This document shows positions 14,064 to 21,926 of a stretch of 30,850 nucleotides of DNA, piece after piece; position 1 is the first letter of the stretch, and every line of letters begins with the position of its first letter. The stretch is from a bacterium. Lineage in GTDB: Bacteria > Patescibacteriota > Minisyncoccia > UBA6257 > Brennerbacteraceae. Under the pieces are notes generated by a model. That model worked only from the letters and a program-made list of their open reading frames with translations. It was not told the origin of the DNA and ran no database searches. The translations under genes and the position numbers were made by a program. Location of the stretch: positions 1 to 30,850 of the forward strand of contig DAIDAW010000002.1 in assembly GCA_027310425.1 (NCBI GenBank), read 5' to 3'.

Positions 14064-15257
14064 ATGGCAACAGCAACTTTTGAGCGGAAAAAACCGCATC
14101 TCAACGTCGGTACTATCGGTCACGTTGATCACGGAAAGACCACGTTGACGTCCGCCATCACCAAAGTGTTGGCGTTGAAAGGCCTTGCGAAGGCGAAAGA
14201 ATACGCTGAAATCGACAGCGCTCCGGAAGAAAAAGCGCGCGGCGTTACCATCAATATTCATCACTCGGAATACGAATCCGATGCGCGCCACTACGCGCAT
14301 ATCGACGCTCCGGGACACGCGGACTACATCAAGAATATGATTACCGGCGCGGCGCAGATGGACGGCGCAGTTTTGGTTGTGTCGGCCCCGGATGGCCCGA
14401 TGCCGCAGACGCGCGAGCACATCTTGCTTGCGCACCAGGTCGGCGTTCCTCGCATTATCGTGTTTCTGAACAAGGTTGATATGGTGCAGGACAAGGAACT
14501 TGTTGATTTGGTTGAACAGGAAGTGCGTGAGCTTTTGAAAAAGTACCAATTCCCCGGGGACGAAATCCCCGTGATCCGCGGTTCGGCGCTCAAGGCGACC
14601 GAAGCGAAGGATCTCAACGATGCTGCCGTGGAGCCGATTCTGAAGCTTGTGGAAACGATGGATACCTATTTCCCGGAGCCGGTGCGCGAAACCGACAAGC
14701 CCTTTTTGATGCCGATTGAAGACATTTTCTCTATTGAAGGGCGCGGCACGGTGGTAACCGGCAGAATCGAGCGCGGCGTGGTGAAAGTCAACGAAGAAGT
14801 GGAAATCGTCGGCATCAAGCCGACCGCCAAGACCGTCATTACTGGCATTGAAATGTTCAACAAGTCTCTGGATGAAGGAAGAGCCGGTGATAACGCGGGC
14901 ATTCTCTTGCGCGGTACCAAAAAAGAAGATGTACAGAAGGGCCAGGTGATTGCCAAGCCGGGAAGCGTGACGCCTCACTCGGAGTTTGAAGCGGAAGCGT
15001 ATATTCTCAAGAAAGAGGAAGGCGGACGCTGGTCGCAATTCATGACCGGATACAAGCCGCAGTTCTTCATCCGGACTACGGACGTGACCGGAGAAGTAGT
15101 GTTGCCCGCTGACCGCGAAATGGTTATGCCTGGCGATACGGCGAAATTCACGGTGAAATTGATTTATCCGGTTGCGCTCGAAGAAAAGCAGCGCTTCGCG
15201 TTCCGCGAAGGCGGCAAAACCATCGGCGCAGGAGTCGTTACCAAGATCATCAAGTAA
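14064..15257 (+). CDS. tuf: Elongation factor Tu
   Basis: EF-Tu delivers aminoacyl-tRNA to the ribosome as a GTP complex. The 397 residues carry GHVDHGKT (P-loop), RGVTINI (switch I), DAPGHADYIKNMITGAAQMDG (switch II, quoted by its ends), NKVD and GSALKA, then domains II (GRGTVVTGRIERG) and III (PQFFIRTTDVTG). DAPGH instead of the usual DCPGH, and GGRWSQF where many bacteria have GGRHTPF, are small lineage variants. It has its own promoter between fusA and itself, and 13 bases separate it from rpsJ. Confidence 0.98.
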   Translation: MATATFERKKPHLNVGTIGHVDHGKTTLTSAITKVLALKGLAKAKEYAEIDSAPEEKARGVTINIHHSEYESDARHYAHIDAPGHADYIKNMITGAAQMDGAVLVVSAPDGPMPQTREHILLAHQVGVPRIIVFLNKVDMVQDKELVDLVEQEVRELLKKYQFPGDEIPVIRGSALKATEAKDLNDAAVEPILKLVETMDTYFPEPVRETDKPFLMPIEDIFSIEGRGTVVTGRIERGVVKVNEEVEIVGIKPTAKTVITGIEMFNKSLDEGRAGDNAGILLRGTKKEDVQKGQVIAKPGSVTPHSEFEAEAYILKKEEGGRWSQFMTGYKPQFFIRTTDVTGEVVLPADREMVMPGDTAKFTVKLIYPVALEEKQRFAFREGGKTIGAGVVTKIIK

Positions 15258-15270
15258 GACTTTTTGTAGA

Positions 15271-15600
15271 ATGGCGCACGCGGCAGATCCTAAACAAAAG
15301 ATTCGTATCAAGATAAAGTCGTATGATCACAAGATCATCGATAATTCCTGCCGTCTCATCATTGAGACCGCGATGCGTCACGGAGCAGAAGTCGCGGGTC
15401 CGATTCCGCTCCCCACGGATATCAAGAAATACACGGTAAACCGTTCCACATTCGTGCACAAGAACGCGCGCGAGCAGTTCGAGATGCGCGTGCACAAGCG
15501 ACTCATTGACATTCTCAACCCGTCTTCGAAAACCATCGAAGCGCTTATGAATCTGGAGTTGCCGGCGGGGACAGACATCGAAGTAAAAATGATTACGTGA
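15271..15600 (+). CDS. rpsJ: 30S ribosomal protein S10 (uS10)
   Basis: S10 is a 30S head protein that also acts as NusE in antitermination. The 109 residues include IRIKIKSYDHKIIDNSC, GPIPLPTDIKKYTVNRSTFV, REQFEMRVHKRLIDI and PAGTDIEVKM. ATG 15271 is chosen because an upstream in-frame extension would run into the end of tuf and has no family resemblance. It belongs to the tuf transcript by spacing. Unlike E. coli, where rpsJ heads the S10 operon, here a new promoter and hairpin separate it from rplC. Confidence 0.97.
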   Translation: MAHAADPKQKIRIKIKSYDHKIIDNSCRLIIETAMRHGAEVAGPIPLPTDIKKYTVNRSTFVHKNAREQFEMRVHKRLIDILNPSSKTIEALMNLELPAGTDIEVKMIT

Positions 15601-15632
15601 TCTCGGGCTGCATTCGGCAAAGCGCATCTCAT

Positions 15633-15661
15633 TTGACGGTCCGGACGCCCTGTGATAGAAT
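15633..15661 (+). promoter_or_regulatory. Sigma70-like promoter of the rplC-secY operon
   Basis: TTGACG (15633-15638) and TAGAAT (15656-15661) are 17 bases apart. The expected start near 15668 falls inside the left arm of the hairpin at 15661-15690. Confidence 0.7.
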
Positions 15662-15690
15662 TGAAAAGCGCCGAGACAGGCGCTTTTCAA
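15661..15690 (+). promoter_or_regulatory. Perfect 12-bp hairpin upstream of rplC (attenuator or terminator-like)
   Basis: TTGAAAAGCGCC (15661-15672) and GGCGCTTTTCAA (15679-15690) pair perfectly around loop GAGACA. The GC core followed by TTTT resembles a weak intrinsic terminator for read-through from tuf-rpsJ. Transcripts started at about 15668 would keep only the inner GCGCC/GGCGC part at their 5' end. Confidence 0.6.
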
Positions 15691-15718
15691 GTGTACTATT
15701 TCTTTTTTGAATTTACGT

Positions 15719-16336
15719 ATGGCTAAATACGCGATCGGCAAAAAACTTGGCATGATGCAGGTGTTTGATCCTGGCGCGAAAACGGCGAAAGCGGTGACCG
15801 TGGTTGCGGTTGAGCCGTCGCGGGTGGTGGGCGCGCGGACGAAAGCGGCGCACGGCTACGCGGCGATTCAGATCGGATACGGAACGCGTAAAAGGATGCA
15901 TAAAGCGCAGGAGAAATTCGCCGGAGACGTTGGATCGTTTGCCGGATTCAGGGAGGTGCGCATTGGAGAGCAGGATACTTTGCCGGAACGGGGCGTTGCT
16001 TTGGGGCTTGAGCAGTTTTCCAGCGGAGATATGGTTTCCGTGAGCGGCGTTTCGAAAGGAAGAGGATTCGCCGGCGTGGTGAAGCGTCATGGTTTTGCCG
16101 GCGGTCCGCGCACGCATGGCCAGAAGCATGCCGAGCGCGAGCCGGGATCGATTGGCGGCGGAGGACGGGCAGGAGGGAAAACCGCGAAAGGAAAGCGGAT
16201 GGCGGGCCATATGGGAAGCGTGCGGGTAACCGTCAAGCACTTGGTTGTGGCAGATGTTGACCAGGACAAGAATGTTTTAATGCTCTACGGCGCTGTTCCC
16301 GGGCACATAGGATCGTGGATTGAAATAAAGGCATAA
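15719..16336 (+). CDS. rplC: 50S ribosomal protein L3 (uL3)
   Basis: L3 initiates 50S assembly and reaches towards the peptidyl-transferase centre. The 205 residues begin AKYAIGKKLGMMQVFD and include VSGVSKGRGFAGVVKRHGF, GPRTHGQKHAEREPGSIG and KRMAGHMGS, the extended loop near the catalytic site; the Gln methylated in E. coli L3 falls in this loop (THGQKH). ATG 15719 replaces a TTG four codons upstream because L3 begins with the AxKGxLGxK block. First gene of the long operon that runs to secY. Confidence 0.97.
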   Translation: MAKYAIGKKLGMMQVFDPGAKTAKAVTVVAVEPSRVVGARTKAAHGYAAIQIGYGTRKRMHKAQEKFAGDVGSFAGFREVRIGEQDTLPERGVALGLEQFSSGDMVSVSGVSKGRGFAGVVKRHGFAGGPRTHGQKHAEREPGSIGGGGRAGGKTAKGKRMAGHMGSVRVTVKHLVVADVDQDKNVLMLYGAVPGHIGSWIEIKA

Positions 16337-16340
16337 CAGC

Positions 16341-16985
16341 ATGAAAGCCGACGTTATCAATACAAGCGGAGAAACGGTGAAGCAGGTTGCATTGCCTGAT
16401 TTGGTTTTTGACGTTGCGTTGAACGCCGATTTGCTGCATCAGGTTGTGCGGATTATGCGCATGAGGACGCGCAAGCCGATTGCGCACGCCAAGAGCCGCG
16501 GCGACGTATCCGGCGGCGGCAGAAAGCCGTGGAAACAGAAAGGAACCGGCCACGCGCGCCACGGATCTATTAGGTCTCCGCTCTGGAAAGGAGGCGGCGT
16601 GACGCACGGTCCTACGAACGAACGCTCATTCGAGCGCAGCCTGAATAAAAAAATGAAACAGAAAGCGCTTCGCATGGCGTTGAGTATGCGTGCGAAAGAA
16701 GGGAAAATCCTCGTTTTGGAACAAGAGCCGTCGTTCTCCGGAAAAACAAAGCAGGCAGCGGCGTTTTTCGCCCCGATTAAGAAAAAAATGGGCGTGAAAA
16801 AAGTTTTCTTTCTTCATACGTTTTCCAAGCAGGATGAACAGCGCGCGCTGCGCAATCTTGCATCCGTGCTGTGGAATCCGGTTTCCAATCTTGCATTGCT
16901 TGACGTACTCGCATACCCGGGCATGCTATTTACTGAACAATCGTTGAAGCAGCTCGTAGGGGCATTGAAAACTGAATCGAAATAA
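16341..16985 (+). CDS. rplD: 50S ribosomal protein L4 (uL4)
   Basis: L4 lines the peptide exit tunnel and in E. coli represses the S10 operon. The 214 residues contain the tunnel loop KSRGDVSGGGRKPWKQKGTG, HARHGSIRSPLWKGGGVTHG and the helix MKQKALRMALSMRAKEGK. It begins 4 bases after rplC. Whether it autoregulates here is open: the hairpin before rplC is a candidate target but differs from the E. coli leader. Confidence 0.97.
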   Translation: MKADVINTSGETVKQVALPDLVFDVALNADLLHQVVRIMRMRTRKPIAHAKSRGDVSGGGRKPWKQKGTGHARHGSIRSPLWKGGGVTHGPTNERSFERSLNKKMKQKALRMALSMRAKEGKILVLEQEPSFSGKTKQAAAFFAPIKKKMGVKKVFFLHTFSKQDEQRALRNLASVLWNPVSNLALLDVLAYPGMLFTEQSLKQLVGALKTESK

Positions 16986-16993
16986 CAGATGAT

Positions 16994-17335
16994 ATGAAAA
17001 TTTTCCCCGCATCAGCGAAAAAAGAGCGCACCGGCGCGGCATCAGAAAACAAGACGGGAGGCCGCGCGTTTGTCGTGCGCGCGCCGCGTATTACTGAAAA
17101 AGCAACCGCAATGAAGGATACGGCAAATGCGTATGCATTCGTGGTCGCGGATGCCGCGACCAAGCCGCAGGTCAAACGTGAAATCGAAGCGATGTACAAA
17201 GTGCATGTCCGGAGCGTGAATATCGTGCGGGTTCCGCGCAAGGCAAAACGCTTGGGGCGCTCGTCCGGATTCGTTCCTGGATATAAGAAAGCGATCGTAT
17301 CCGTGAAACAGGGAGAAAGCATTTCATTTACATAA
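16994..17335 (+). CDS. rplW: 50S ribosomal protein L23 (uL23)
   Basis: L23 sits at the tunnel exit and docks trigger factor and SRP. The core begins at about residue 29 (VVRAPRITEKATAM) and includes YAFVVADAATKPQVKREIEA and VNIVRVPRKAKRLGR. A 25-residue charged extension (KERTGAASENKTGG) precedes the core, making it 113 residues instead of about 95-100. Starting at the internal codons would lose no family block, so the extension could be shorter than annotated; ATG 16994 is the first that follows rplD. Confidence 0.95.
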   Translation: MKIFPASAKKERTGAASENKTGGRAFVVRAPRITEKATAMKDTANAYAFVVADAATKPQVKREIEAMYKVHVRSVNIVRVPRKAKRLGRSSGFVPGYKKAIVSVKQGESISFT

Positions 17336-17343
17336 TTTTATTC

Positions 17344-18186
17344 ATGGCAATCAAAACCGTACAACCTACAACGCCCGGACGCAGGCACTATCAAGTTGCC
17401 GATTACTCGGGATTGTCGCGCGTGCGGCCGCACAAACCTTTAACTGTTCATCAGCAGCAGCGCGCAGGCCGCAATGCATTCGGCCGTATCACGATGCGCC
17501 ATCGGGGCGGCGGAGAAAAGCAGCATTATCGCCTGGTTGAATTCGGGCAGGCATTTTTGAATCAGACCGGCAGAATAGAAACGCTTGAATACGATCCGAA
17601 TCGCAGCTCGTTCATCTGTTTGGTTGTTTTTAAAAACGGAAGCCGCGCGTATATGATTGCGCCGCACGGCGTGCGCGTCGGGGACTCGATCGAAGTAGCC
17701 GAGAAAGCCGCGATCCGGCCGGGAAACCGCATGAAGTTGAAGTATATTCCGGTTGGGACGGAAATCCACAACATTGAAATCATGCCCGGGCAGAAAGGAA
17801 AAATCGCCCGTTCGGCAGGTTCGTATGCGACATTGATGGCGATTGAAGGATCGTATGCACATCTCAAAATGCCGTCTGGAGAAATACGCAAAGTTTCCTG
17901 TGAAGGATTCGCTTCCATCGGCCAGATTTCCAATATTGAGCATCGGGCGGTAAAACTCGGCAAGGCAGGCAGGTCGCGCCACAAGGGCATTCGGCCAACC
18001 GTGCGCGGCAAAGTGATGAATCCTCGCGATCATCCGTACGGCGGCGGCGAGGGCAGGACAACCCGCGGTACGAAACGGCCGAAAGACAAGTGGGGCAATA
18101 TTACCGGCGGGCATAAAACCCGCAACCGGAAGAAATGGTCGAATACTTTTATTATTTCGCGCCGTCCGACTGGCAAGAAAAAATAA
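17344..18186 (+). CDS. rplB: 50S ribosomal protein L2 (uL2)
   Basis: L2 joins the subunits and supports the peptidyl-transferase centre. The 280 residues show HQQQRAGRNAFGRITMRHRG, ALRPGN-type core (AAIRPGNRMKLKYIPVGTEI), GKAGRSRHKGIRPTVRG and MNPRDHPYGGGEGRTTRG. In most bacteria the last block reads DHPHGGGEG; the first His (229 in E. coli numbering) is kept but the second is Tyr. It starts 8 bases after rplW. The length is normal. Confidence 0.97.
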   Translation: MAIKTVQPTTPGRRHYQVADYSGLSRVRPHKPLTVHQQQRAGRNAFGRITMRHRGGGEKQHYRLVEFGQAFLNQTGRIETLEYDPNRSSFICLVVFKNGSRAYMIAPHGVRVGDSIEVAEKAAIRPGNRMKLKYIPVGTEIHNIEIMPGQKGKIARSAGSYATLMAIEGSYAHLKMPSGEIRKVSCEGFASIGQISNIEHRAVKLGKAGRSRHKGIRPTVRGKVMNPRDHPYGGGEGRTTRGTKRPKDKWGNITGGHKTRNRKKWSNTFIISRRPTGKKK

Positions 18187-18195
18187 TACGCGCAT

Positions 18196-18531
18196 ATGAC
18201 TCGCAGTTTGAAAAAAGGACCGTACGTCGATCCGAATGTTATAAAGAAAATCGCAAAGAAGAAACCGCAGGATGCCGGCGTGATAAAAACGTGGTCTCGC
18301 GCCTGCACGATCGTGCCCGATATGATTGGATTTACGTTCGGCGTGCACAATGGCAAGGATTTCGTTCCCGTGCAGATTGTCGAGGATATGGTTGGTCATA
18401 AGCTGGGCGAGTTTTCCGTGACGCGCAAATTTATCAAGCACGGCGGTAAGCGTCAGAAAGAAGCCGAGGCAAAACAGAAAGTTGCTGCGGCTCCTGCAGC
18501 GCAGCCGGGAACAAAAGCAAAAACCGGATAA
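18196..18531 (+). CDS. rpsS: 30S ribosomal protein S19 (uS19), extended C-terminus
   Basis: S19 is a head protein near the A-site finger. The core MTRSLKKGPYVDPNVIKK, WSRACTIVPDMIGFTFGVHN and HKLGEFSVTRKFIKHGG is followed by a Lys/Ala tail of about 25 residues (EAEAKQKVAAAPAAQPGTK), giving 111 residues instead of about 92. It follows rplB by 9 bases. Such alanine-rich tails are variable and probably disordered. Confidence 0.97.
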   Translation: MTRSLKKGPYVDPNVIKKIAKKKPQDAGVIKTWSRACTIVPDMIGFTFGVHNGKDFVPVQIVEDMVGHKLGEFSVTRKFIKHGGKRQKEAEAKQKVAAAPAAQPGTKAKTG

Positions 18532-18554
18532 TATACGCATACAGGAAATAATCT

Positions 18555-19061
18555 ATGGATATCAACGCAACATTAAAACATCTGCGCATCGCGCCCAAGA
18601 AAGTGCGTCAGGTTGCGCGTCTTCTGAAATCAATGGACGTCCGCACTGCGGAAGCGCAACTCCGCCATTTGCACCAGAAAAGCGCTGGACCGCTTTTGAA
18701 ATTGCTCCGTTCATGCATCGCGAATGCCCAGCATAACAATCGCGTGCTGAAAGATGATCTCTATGTTAAACTAGTTCGCGTTGACCAAGGTCCGTCTCTG
18801 AAACGCCAGTCGCGCACATGGCGCAATATTGCCCATCCCTTGCTGAAGCGCACGAGCCATGTGACGATTGTGCTCGCCGTACAGCGCGGCGCAGCGGCAT
18901 CCGCGCAAGACCAGGTAACGCAGGAAAAGCAGCCCAAGCATGCAAAAACGAAAACAGATATCCGTCAGCCGCGCGCGCGTTCGGCGCGGACTGAACGAAC
19001 GAGGCCGATCGAACGTTCGGCGACCACGAAAACCCGCGTATTCAGGCGCAAAGCAATATAA
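18555..19061 (+). CDS. rplV: 50S ribosomal protein L22 (uL22), long basic C-terminal extension
   Basis: L22 lines the exit tunnel. The core (residues 1-115) includes LKHLRIAPKKVRQVARLLKS, LKLLRSCIANAQHN and the tunnel hairpin RVDQGPSLKRQSRTWRN. About 50 further residues form a tail rich in Lys, Arg, Thr and Gln (KHAKTKTDIRQPRARSARTE), making 168 residues against about 110 in E. coli. The tail probably binds rRNA. An AGGAAA about ten bases before the ATG is one of the few Shine-Dalgarno-like words in the operon. Confidence 0.96.
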   Translation: MDINATLKHLRIAPKKVRQVARLLKSMDVRTAEAQLRHLHQKSAGPLLKLLRSCIANAQHNNRVLKDDLYVKLVRVDQGPSLKRQSRTWRNIAHPLLKRTSHVTIVLAVQRGAAASAQDQVTQEKQPKHAKTKTDIRQPRARSARTERTRPIERSATTKTRVFRRKAI

Positions 19062-19066
19062 TCCGT

Positions 19067-19753
19067 ATGACCCATAAAACAAATCCCATCGCATACCGAC
19101 TTGGTATTTCGCAGCAGTGGCACGCGCGCTATTTTCCGAAGCGTGGCGCTGATATGAAAGTGATGCTTCAGGAAGATGATTTAATTCGTGCAAGCATCGC
19201 GAAAAAATTCAAGCGCGTCGGCATCGAAAGTGTCGATATAGAACGGAGCGGAAATGTCGTAAAAGCGTTTGTGCATACCGCCCGTCCGGGCATGATCATC
19301 GGCCGCGGCGGATCCGGCATCGAAGAAACGCGCACATTGCTGACCAGAGCGGTGCGGCTATTCCGTCAACGCGTGAAATATACGCAGGATTTCATCATTC
19401 AGCTAAACGTTGAAGAAGTGCGGAAACCTGAAATTTCCGCGCAAGTCGCATCGGAGAATATCGCTTTGAGTCTTGAGAAGCGCTTGCCGTTCCGCAGGGT
19501 TATCAAGCAGGCACTTGAGAAAATCATGAGTTATAAAGAGGTTAAGGGTGCGAAGATTTCCGTCGCCGGTAGGCTGAACGGAGCTGAAATCTCTCGGACG
19601 GAATGGGTGAGCGACGGGAAAATCCCGCTCATTACGTTGCGTTCCCATATCGATTATGCCGAGAACCGGGCATATTGCACGTACGGCGTCTTGGGCATCA
19701 AAGTATGGATTTACAAGGGGGAATCTATTCCGGAATCCGCGCGCGCAAAATAA
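19067..19753 (+). CDS. rpsC: 30S ribosomal protein S3 (uS3)
   Basis: S3 forms part of the mRNA entry channel and helicase. The 228 residues show THKTNPIAYRLGISQQWHAR, the KH-domain loop MIIGRGGSGIEETRTLL, VRKPEISAQVASENIA and the C-terminal domain blocks GRLNGAEISRTEW and RAYCTYGVLGIKVWIYKGE. It starts 5 bases after rplV. Length and domains are normal. Confidence 0.97.
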   Translation: MTHKTNPIAYRLGISQQWHARYFPKRGADMKVMLQEDDLIRASIAKKFKRVGIESVDIERSGNVVKAFVHTARPGMIIGRGGSGIEETRTLLTRAVRLFRQRVKYTQDFIIQLNVEEVRKPEISAQVASENIALSLEKRLPFRRVIKQALEKIMSYKEVKGAKISVAGRLNGAEISRTEWVSDGKIPLITLRSHIDYAENRAYCTYGVLGIKVWIYKGESIPESARAK

Positions 19754-19762
19754 TAAACTTGT

Positions 19763-20179
19763 ATGCTCACACCCAAGAAAGTAAAACATCGCAAATGGCA
19801 CAAGGGACGGTCGCGCGGGCGCGATATTGAAACGCGCGGCATGACGTTGGCATTCGGGTCGCACGGCCTCCAAGCAATGGGAAGCGTGTGGATGACGTCC
19901 AACCAGATTGAATCTGCGCGCCGGGTGCTTGCCAAATACGTGAAGAAGGGTGGAAAAGTTTGGATTCGCATCTTTCCAGATAAGCCGATAACGAAAAAAC
20001 CGCCAGAAGTCACGATGGGCGGCGGGAAAGGAGCGGTAGACCATTATGTATTTCCGGTAAAGACAGGACGAATTCTTTTTGAAATCGGAGGGATCTCGGC
20101 CGAGCAAGCCCAGGAGGCGCTGCGTCAGGCAGGATACAAGTTGCCGATTCGGACGCGGGTAGTCGCGCGCGAAGCATAA
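19763..20179 (+). CDS. rplP: 50S ribosomal protein L16 (uL16)
   Basis: L16 organises the A-site region of the large subunit. The 138 residues show MLTPKKVKHRKWHKGRSRG, GMTLAFGSHGLQAMGSVWMT, KVWIRIFPDKPITKKPPEV and GGGKGAVDHYVFPVK. The arginine that is hydroxylated in E. coli (in WIRIFPDKP) is present. It follows rpsC by 9 bases. Confidence 0.97.
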   Translation: MLTPKKVKHRKWHKGRSRGRDIETRGMTLAFGSHGLQAMGSVWMTSNQIESARRVLAKYVKKGGKVWIRIFPDKPITKKPPEVTMGGGKGAVDHYVFPVKTGRILFEIGGISAEQAQEALRQAGYKLPIRTRVVAREA

Positions 20180-20199
20180 CGGAATTTCAAAAGAAAACC

Positions 20200-20397
20200 A
20201 TGAAACGCATAGACACGAACACAAGAACAAAAGAAGAACTGCATGCATTGCTCAAAGACCAGCGCGAGCAGCTTCGGCGCTTGTATTTTGATATGAAATT
20301 AGGTAAAGTACAGGATACGAGCGCATGTAAGAGAACGAAGAAAGATATCGCGCGTATTTTACGTGTGCTACATATAACGTATGGAGACAAAACGTAG
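20200..20397 (+). CDS. rpmC: 50S ribosomal protein L29 (uL29)
   Basis: L29 is a two-helix protein at the tunnel exit next to L23. The 65 residues contain TKEELHALLKDQREQLRRLY and FDMKLGKVQDTSACKRTKKD, the helix-turn-helix of the family, where the second block normally reads RFQ-x-A-x-GQLxNT. Its last 17 bases overlap the start of rpsQ in another frame, so the two are probably translationally coupled. Confidence 0.93.
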   Translation: MKRIDTNTRTKEELHALLKDQREQLRRLYFDMKLGKVQDTSACKRTKKDIARILRVLHITYGDKT

Positions 20398-20620
20398 GCG
20401 ACAATTGACCGGGACCGTAGTGTCCGCAAAGATGCAAAAAACCGCAGTAGTGCGCGTTGATCGCGTAACTCATCATCCGAAATACCACAAACGCATGACG
20501 ATTTCCGCGCGCTTCAAAGCGCGCACTGACGGGTCGTATCGGGAAGGCGATCGGGTGCGCATCGAGGAAACGAGGCCGCTTTCGCGGGATATCCGGTGGA
20601 TTATCCGGTCACACGCATAA
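20381..20620 (+). CDS. rpsQ: 30S ribosomal protein S17 (uS17)
   Basis: S17 is an early-assembling OB-fold protein of the 30S body. The 79 residues include RRQLTGTVVSAKMQKTAVVR, HPKYHKRMTISARFKA, YREGDRVRIEETRPLS and WIIRSH. The ATG at 20381 lies inside the end of rpmC; no later Met precedes the GTVVSxKMxKT block, so this overlap must be real. Confidence 0.95.
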   Translation: METKRRRQLTGTVVSAKMQKTAVVRVDRVTHHPKYHKRMTISARFKARTDGSYREGDRVRIEETRPLSRDIRWIIRSHA

Positions 20621-20629
20621 TGCAATTAT

Positions 20630-20998
20630 ATGATACAGCCACGCAGCATGCTTATTGTCGCGGATAATTCAGGAGCCAAAGTGGTCCAGTGCATCCGCGT
20701 GTACGGAGGATCGAATAAGCGGTACGCGCGCATCGGAGATATTATTATGGGAACGGTCAAATTCGCTGAACCGCGCAAAGCCGTGAAAAAACACGATAAG
20801 GTGCGCGCGGTCGTCGTGCGGCAGCGCGCTCCGCTTCGGAGAAAGGACGGTTCATACATTAGATTCGATGAAAATGCAATCGTGATTCTGGAAAAAGAAA
20901 AAGACCCGAAAGGCGGTCGCGTATTCGGTCCGATTGCGCGCGAGATAAAGGAATTGGGGTTCGATAAAATAGCGTCGCTGGCGCAGGAAGTATTGTAA
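20630..20998 (+). CDS. rplN: 50S ribosomal protein L14 (uL14)
   Basis: L14 lies at the intersubunit interface and is the target of silencing factor RsfS. The 122 residues are canonical in length: MIQPRSMLIVADNSGAKVVQ, RYARIGDIIMGTVKFA, VVRQRAPLRRKDGSYIRFDE, GGRVFGPIAREIKE and IASLAQEVL. It starts 9 bases after rpsQ. Confidence 0.98.
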   Translation: MIQPRSMLIVADNSGAKVVQCIRVYGGSNKRYARIGDIIMGTVKFAEPRKAVKKHDKVRAVVVRQRAPLRRKDGSYIRFDENAIVILEKEKDPKGGRVFGPIAREIKELGFDKIASLAQEVL

Positions 20999-21002
20999 TC
21001 AT

Positions 21003-21323
21003 ATGGCAGGATCCGCGATACGCATTAAGAAGGGAGACGCCGTGAAGGTTCTCTCCGGAAAAGAGAAAGGGAAAACCGCGAATGTTTCGCGTGTTCTTCC
21101 CGCTTCGCGGAGCGTTGTGCTCGAAGGATTGTTTTCCGTCAAGAAGTTCATCCGGCCGAAGAAGGCCGGAGAGAAAGGTCAGATCGTCCAGGTCCCTCGC
21201 GCGATTCAGGTTTCGAAGGTGATGCTCGTCTGTAAGCATTGTGGCAGGCCGGCGCGGGTCGGGTATCGCGTTGACGGCGCAACAAAGTCGCGGATTTGCA
21301 AAAAATGCGGAGCAACGATATAA
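21003..21323 (+). CDS. rplX: 50S ribosomal protein L24 (uL24), with C-terminal zinc-ribbon
   Basis: L24 is an assembly initiator near the tunnel exit. The KOW motif region reads IKKGDAVKVLSGKEKGKTAN. The C-terminal part carries CKHCGRPARVGYR and RICKKCGATI, a four-Cys zinc-ribbon found in many bacterial L24 proteins but absent from E. coli L24. The length is 106 residues. It starts 4 bases after rplN. Confidence 0.96.
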   Translation: MAGSAIRIKKGDAVKVLSGKEKGKTANVSRVLPASRSVVLEGLFSVKKFIRPKKAGEKGQIVQVPRAIQVSKVMLVCKHCGRPARVGYRVDGATKSRICKKCGATI

Positions 21324-21327
21324 ATCT

Positions 21328-21921
21328 ATGGAAAAAATACAGCAGCAATTTATGACTCGCGCGCTTCCCGCATTGAAACAGGAACTCGGCGTTTCGAACC
21401 TGTATCAAGTGCCCCGTCCGGCGAAAATCGTGGTGAATATCGGATTCGGCCGTTCCGTATCTGGCGAAGACAAGAAAGACCAGCGGAACCGCGTCTTCGA
21501 GCAGGTGGAAAAAATGCTGTCGCTCGTGACTGGCCAGAAACCGGCGCGGCGGCAGGCGAAAAAGTCCATCGCAGGTTTCAAAATCAGGCAGGGGGATGTG
21601 ATCGGCATGAGCGTGACGCTTCGCGGCAAACGAATGTTTGATTTCCTTGACCGGCTCCTCAATGTTGCATTGCCGCGCGTACGGGACTTCCGCGGGCTTT
21701 CCGAATCGTGCGTAGATCCGCGCGGCGTTTGCACGATCGGCATCAAGGAACACGGCGCGTTTCCCGAATTGATGACGGAAGATTTTGGCCGGTCGTATGG
21801 CGTGGGCATTACTATTGTGCCGACGATGCGCAACCGGGCATCCGCGCTCGCGCTCTATCGATCGCTGGGCTTTCCGTTCAAGAAAGCAGAGCAAGAAACA
21901 AAACGAAAGAAAAGGAAATAA
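21328..21921 (+). CDS. rplE: 50S ribosomal protein L5 (uL5)
   Basis: L5 is part of the 5S rRNA complex and contacts the P-site tRNA. The 197 residues show VPRPAKIVVNIGFGRSVS, TGQKPARRQAKKSIAGFKIR, VTLRGKRMFDFLDRLLNVAL, PRVRDFRGL and GVGITIVPT. ATG 21328 is chosen because the frame extends upstream without family resemblance into rplX. A Lys-rich tail (KAEQETKRKKRK) is a modest extension. Confidence 0.97.
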   Translation: MEKIQQQFMTRALPALKQELGVSNLYQVPRPAKIVVNIGFGRSVSGEDKKDQRNRVFEQVEKMLSLVTGQKPARRQAKKSIAGFKIRQGDVIGMSVTLRGKRMFDFLDRLLNVALPRVRDFRGLSESCVDPRGVCTIGIKEHGAFPELMTEDFGRSYGVGITIVPTMRNRASALALYRSLGFPFKKAEQETKRKKRK

Positions 21922-21926
21922 TAGCT

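Noticed and set aside
14037..15311. Long open frame on the minus strand opposite tuf (424 codons)
   Set aside because: It is the complement of a conserved EF-Tu gene; its protein shows no domain pattern, and GC-rich codon use makes long antisense frames common here. The same holds for antisense frames at 4421-5605, 12397-13395 and 17440-18540.
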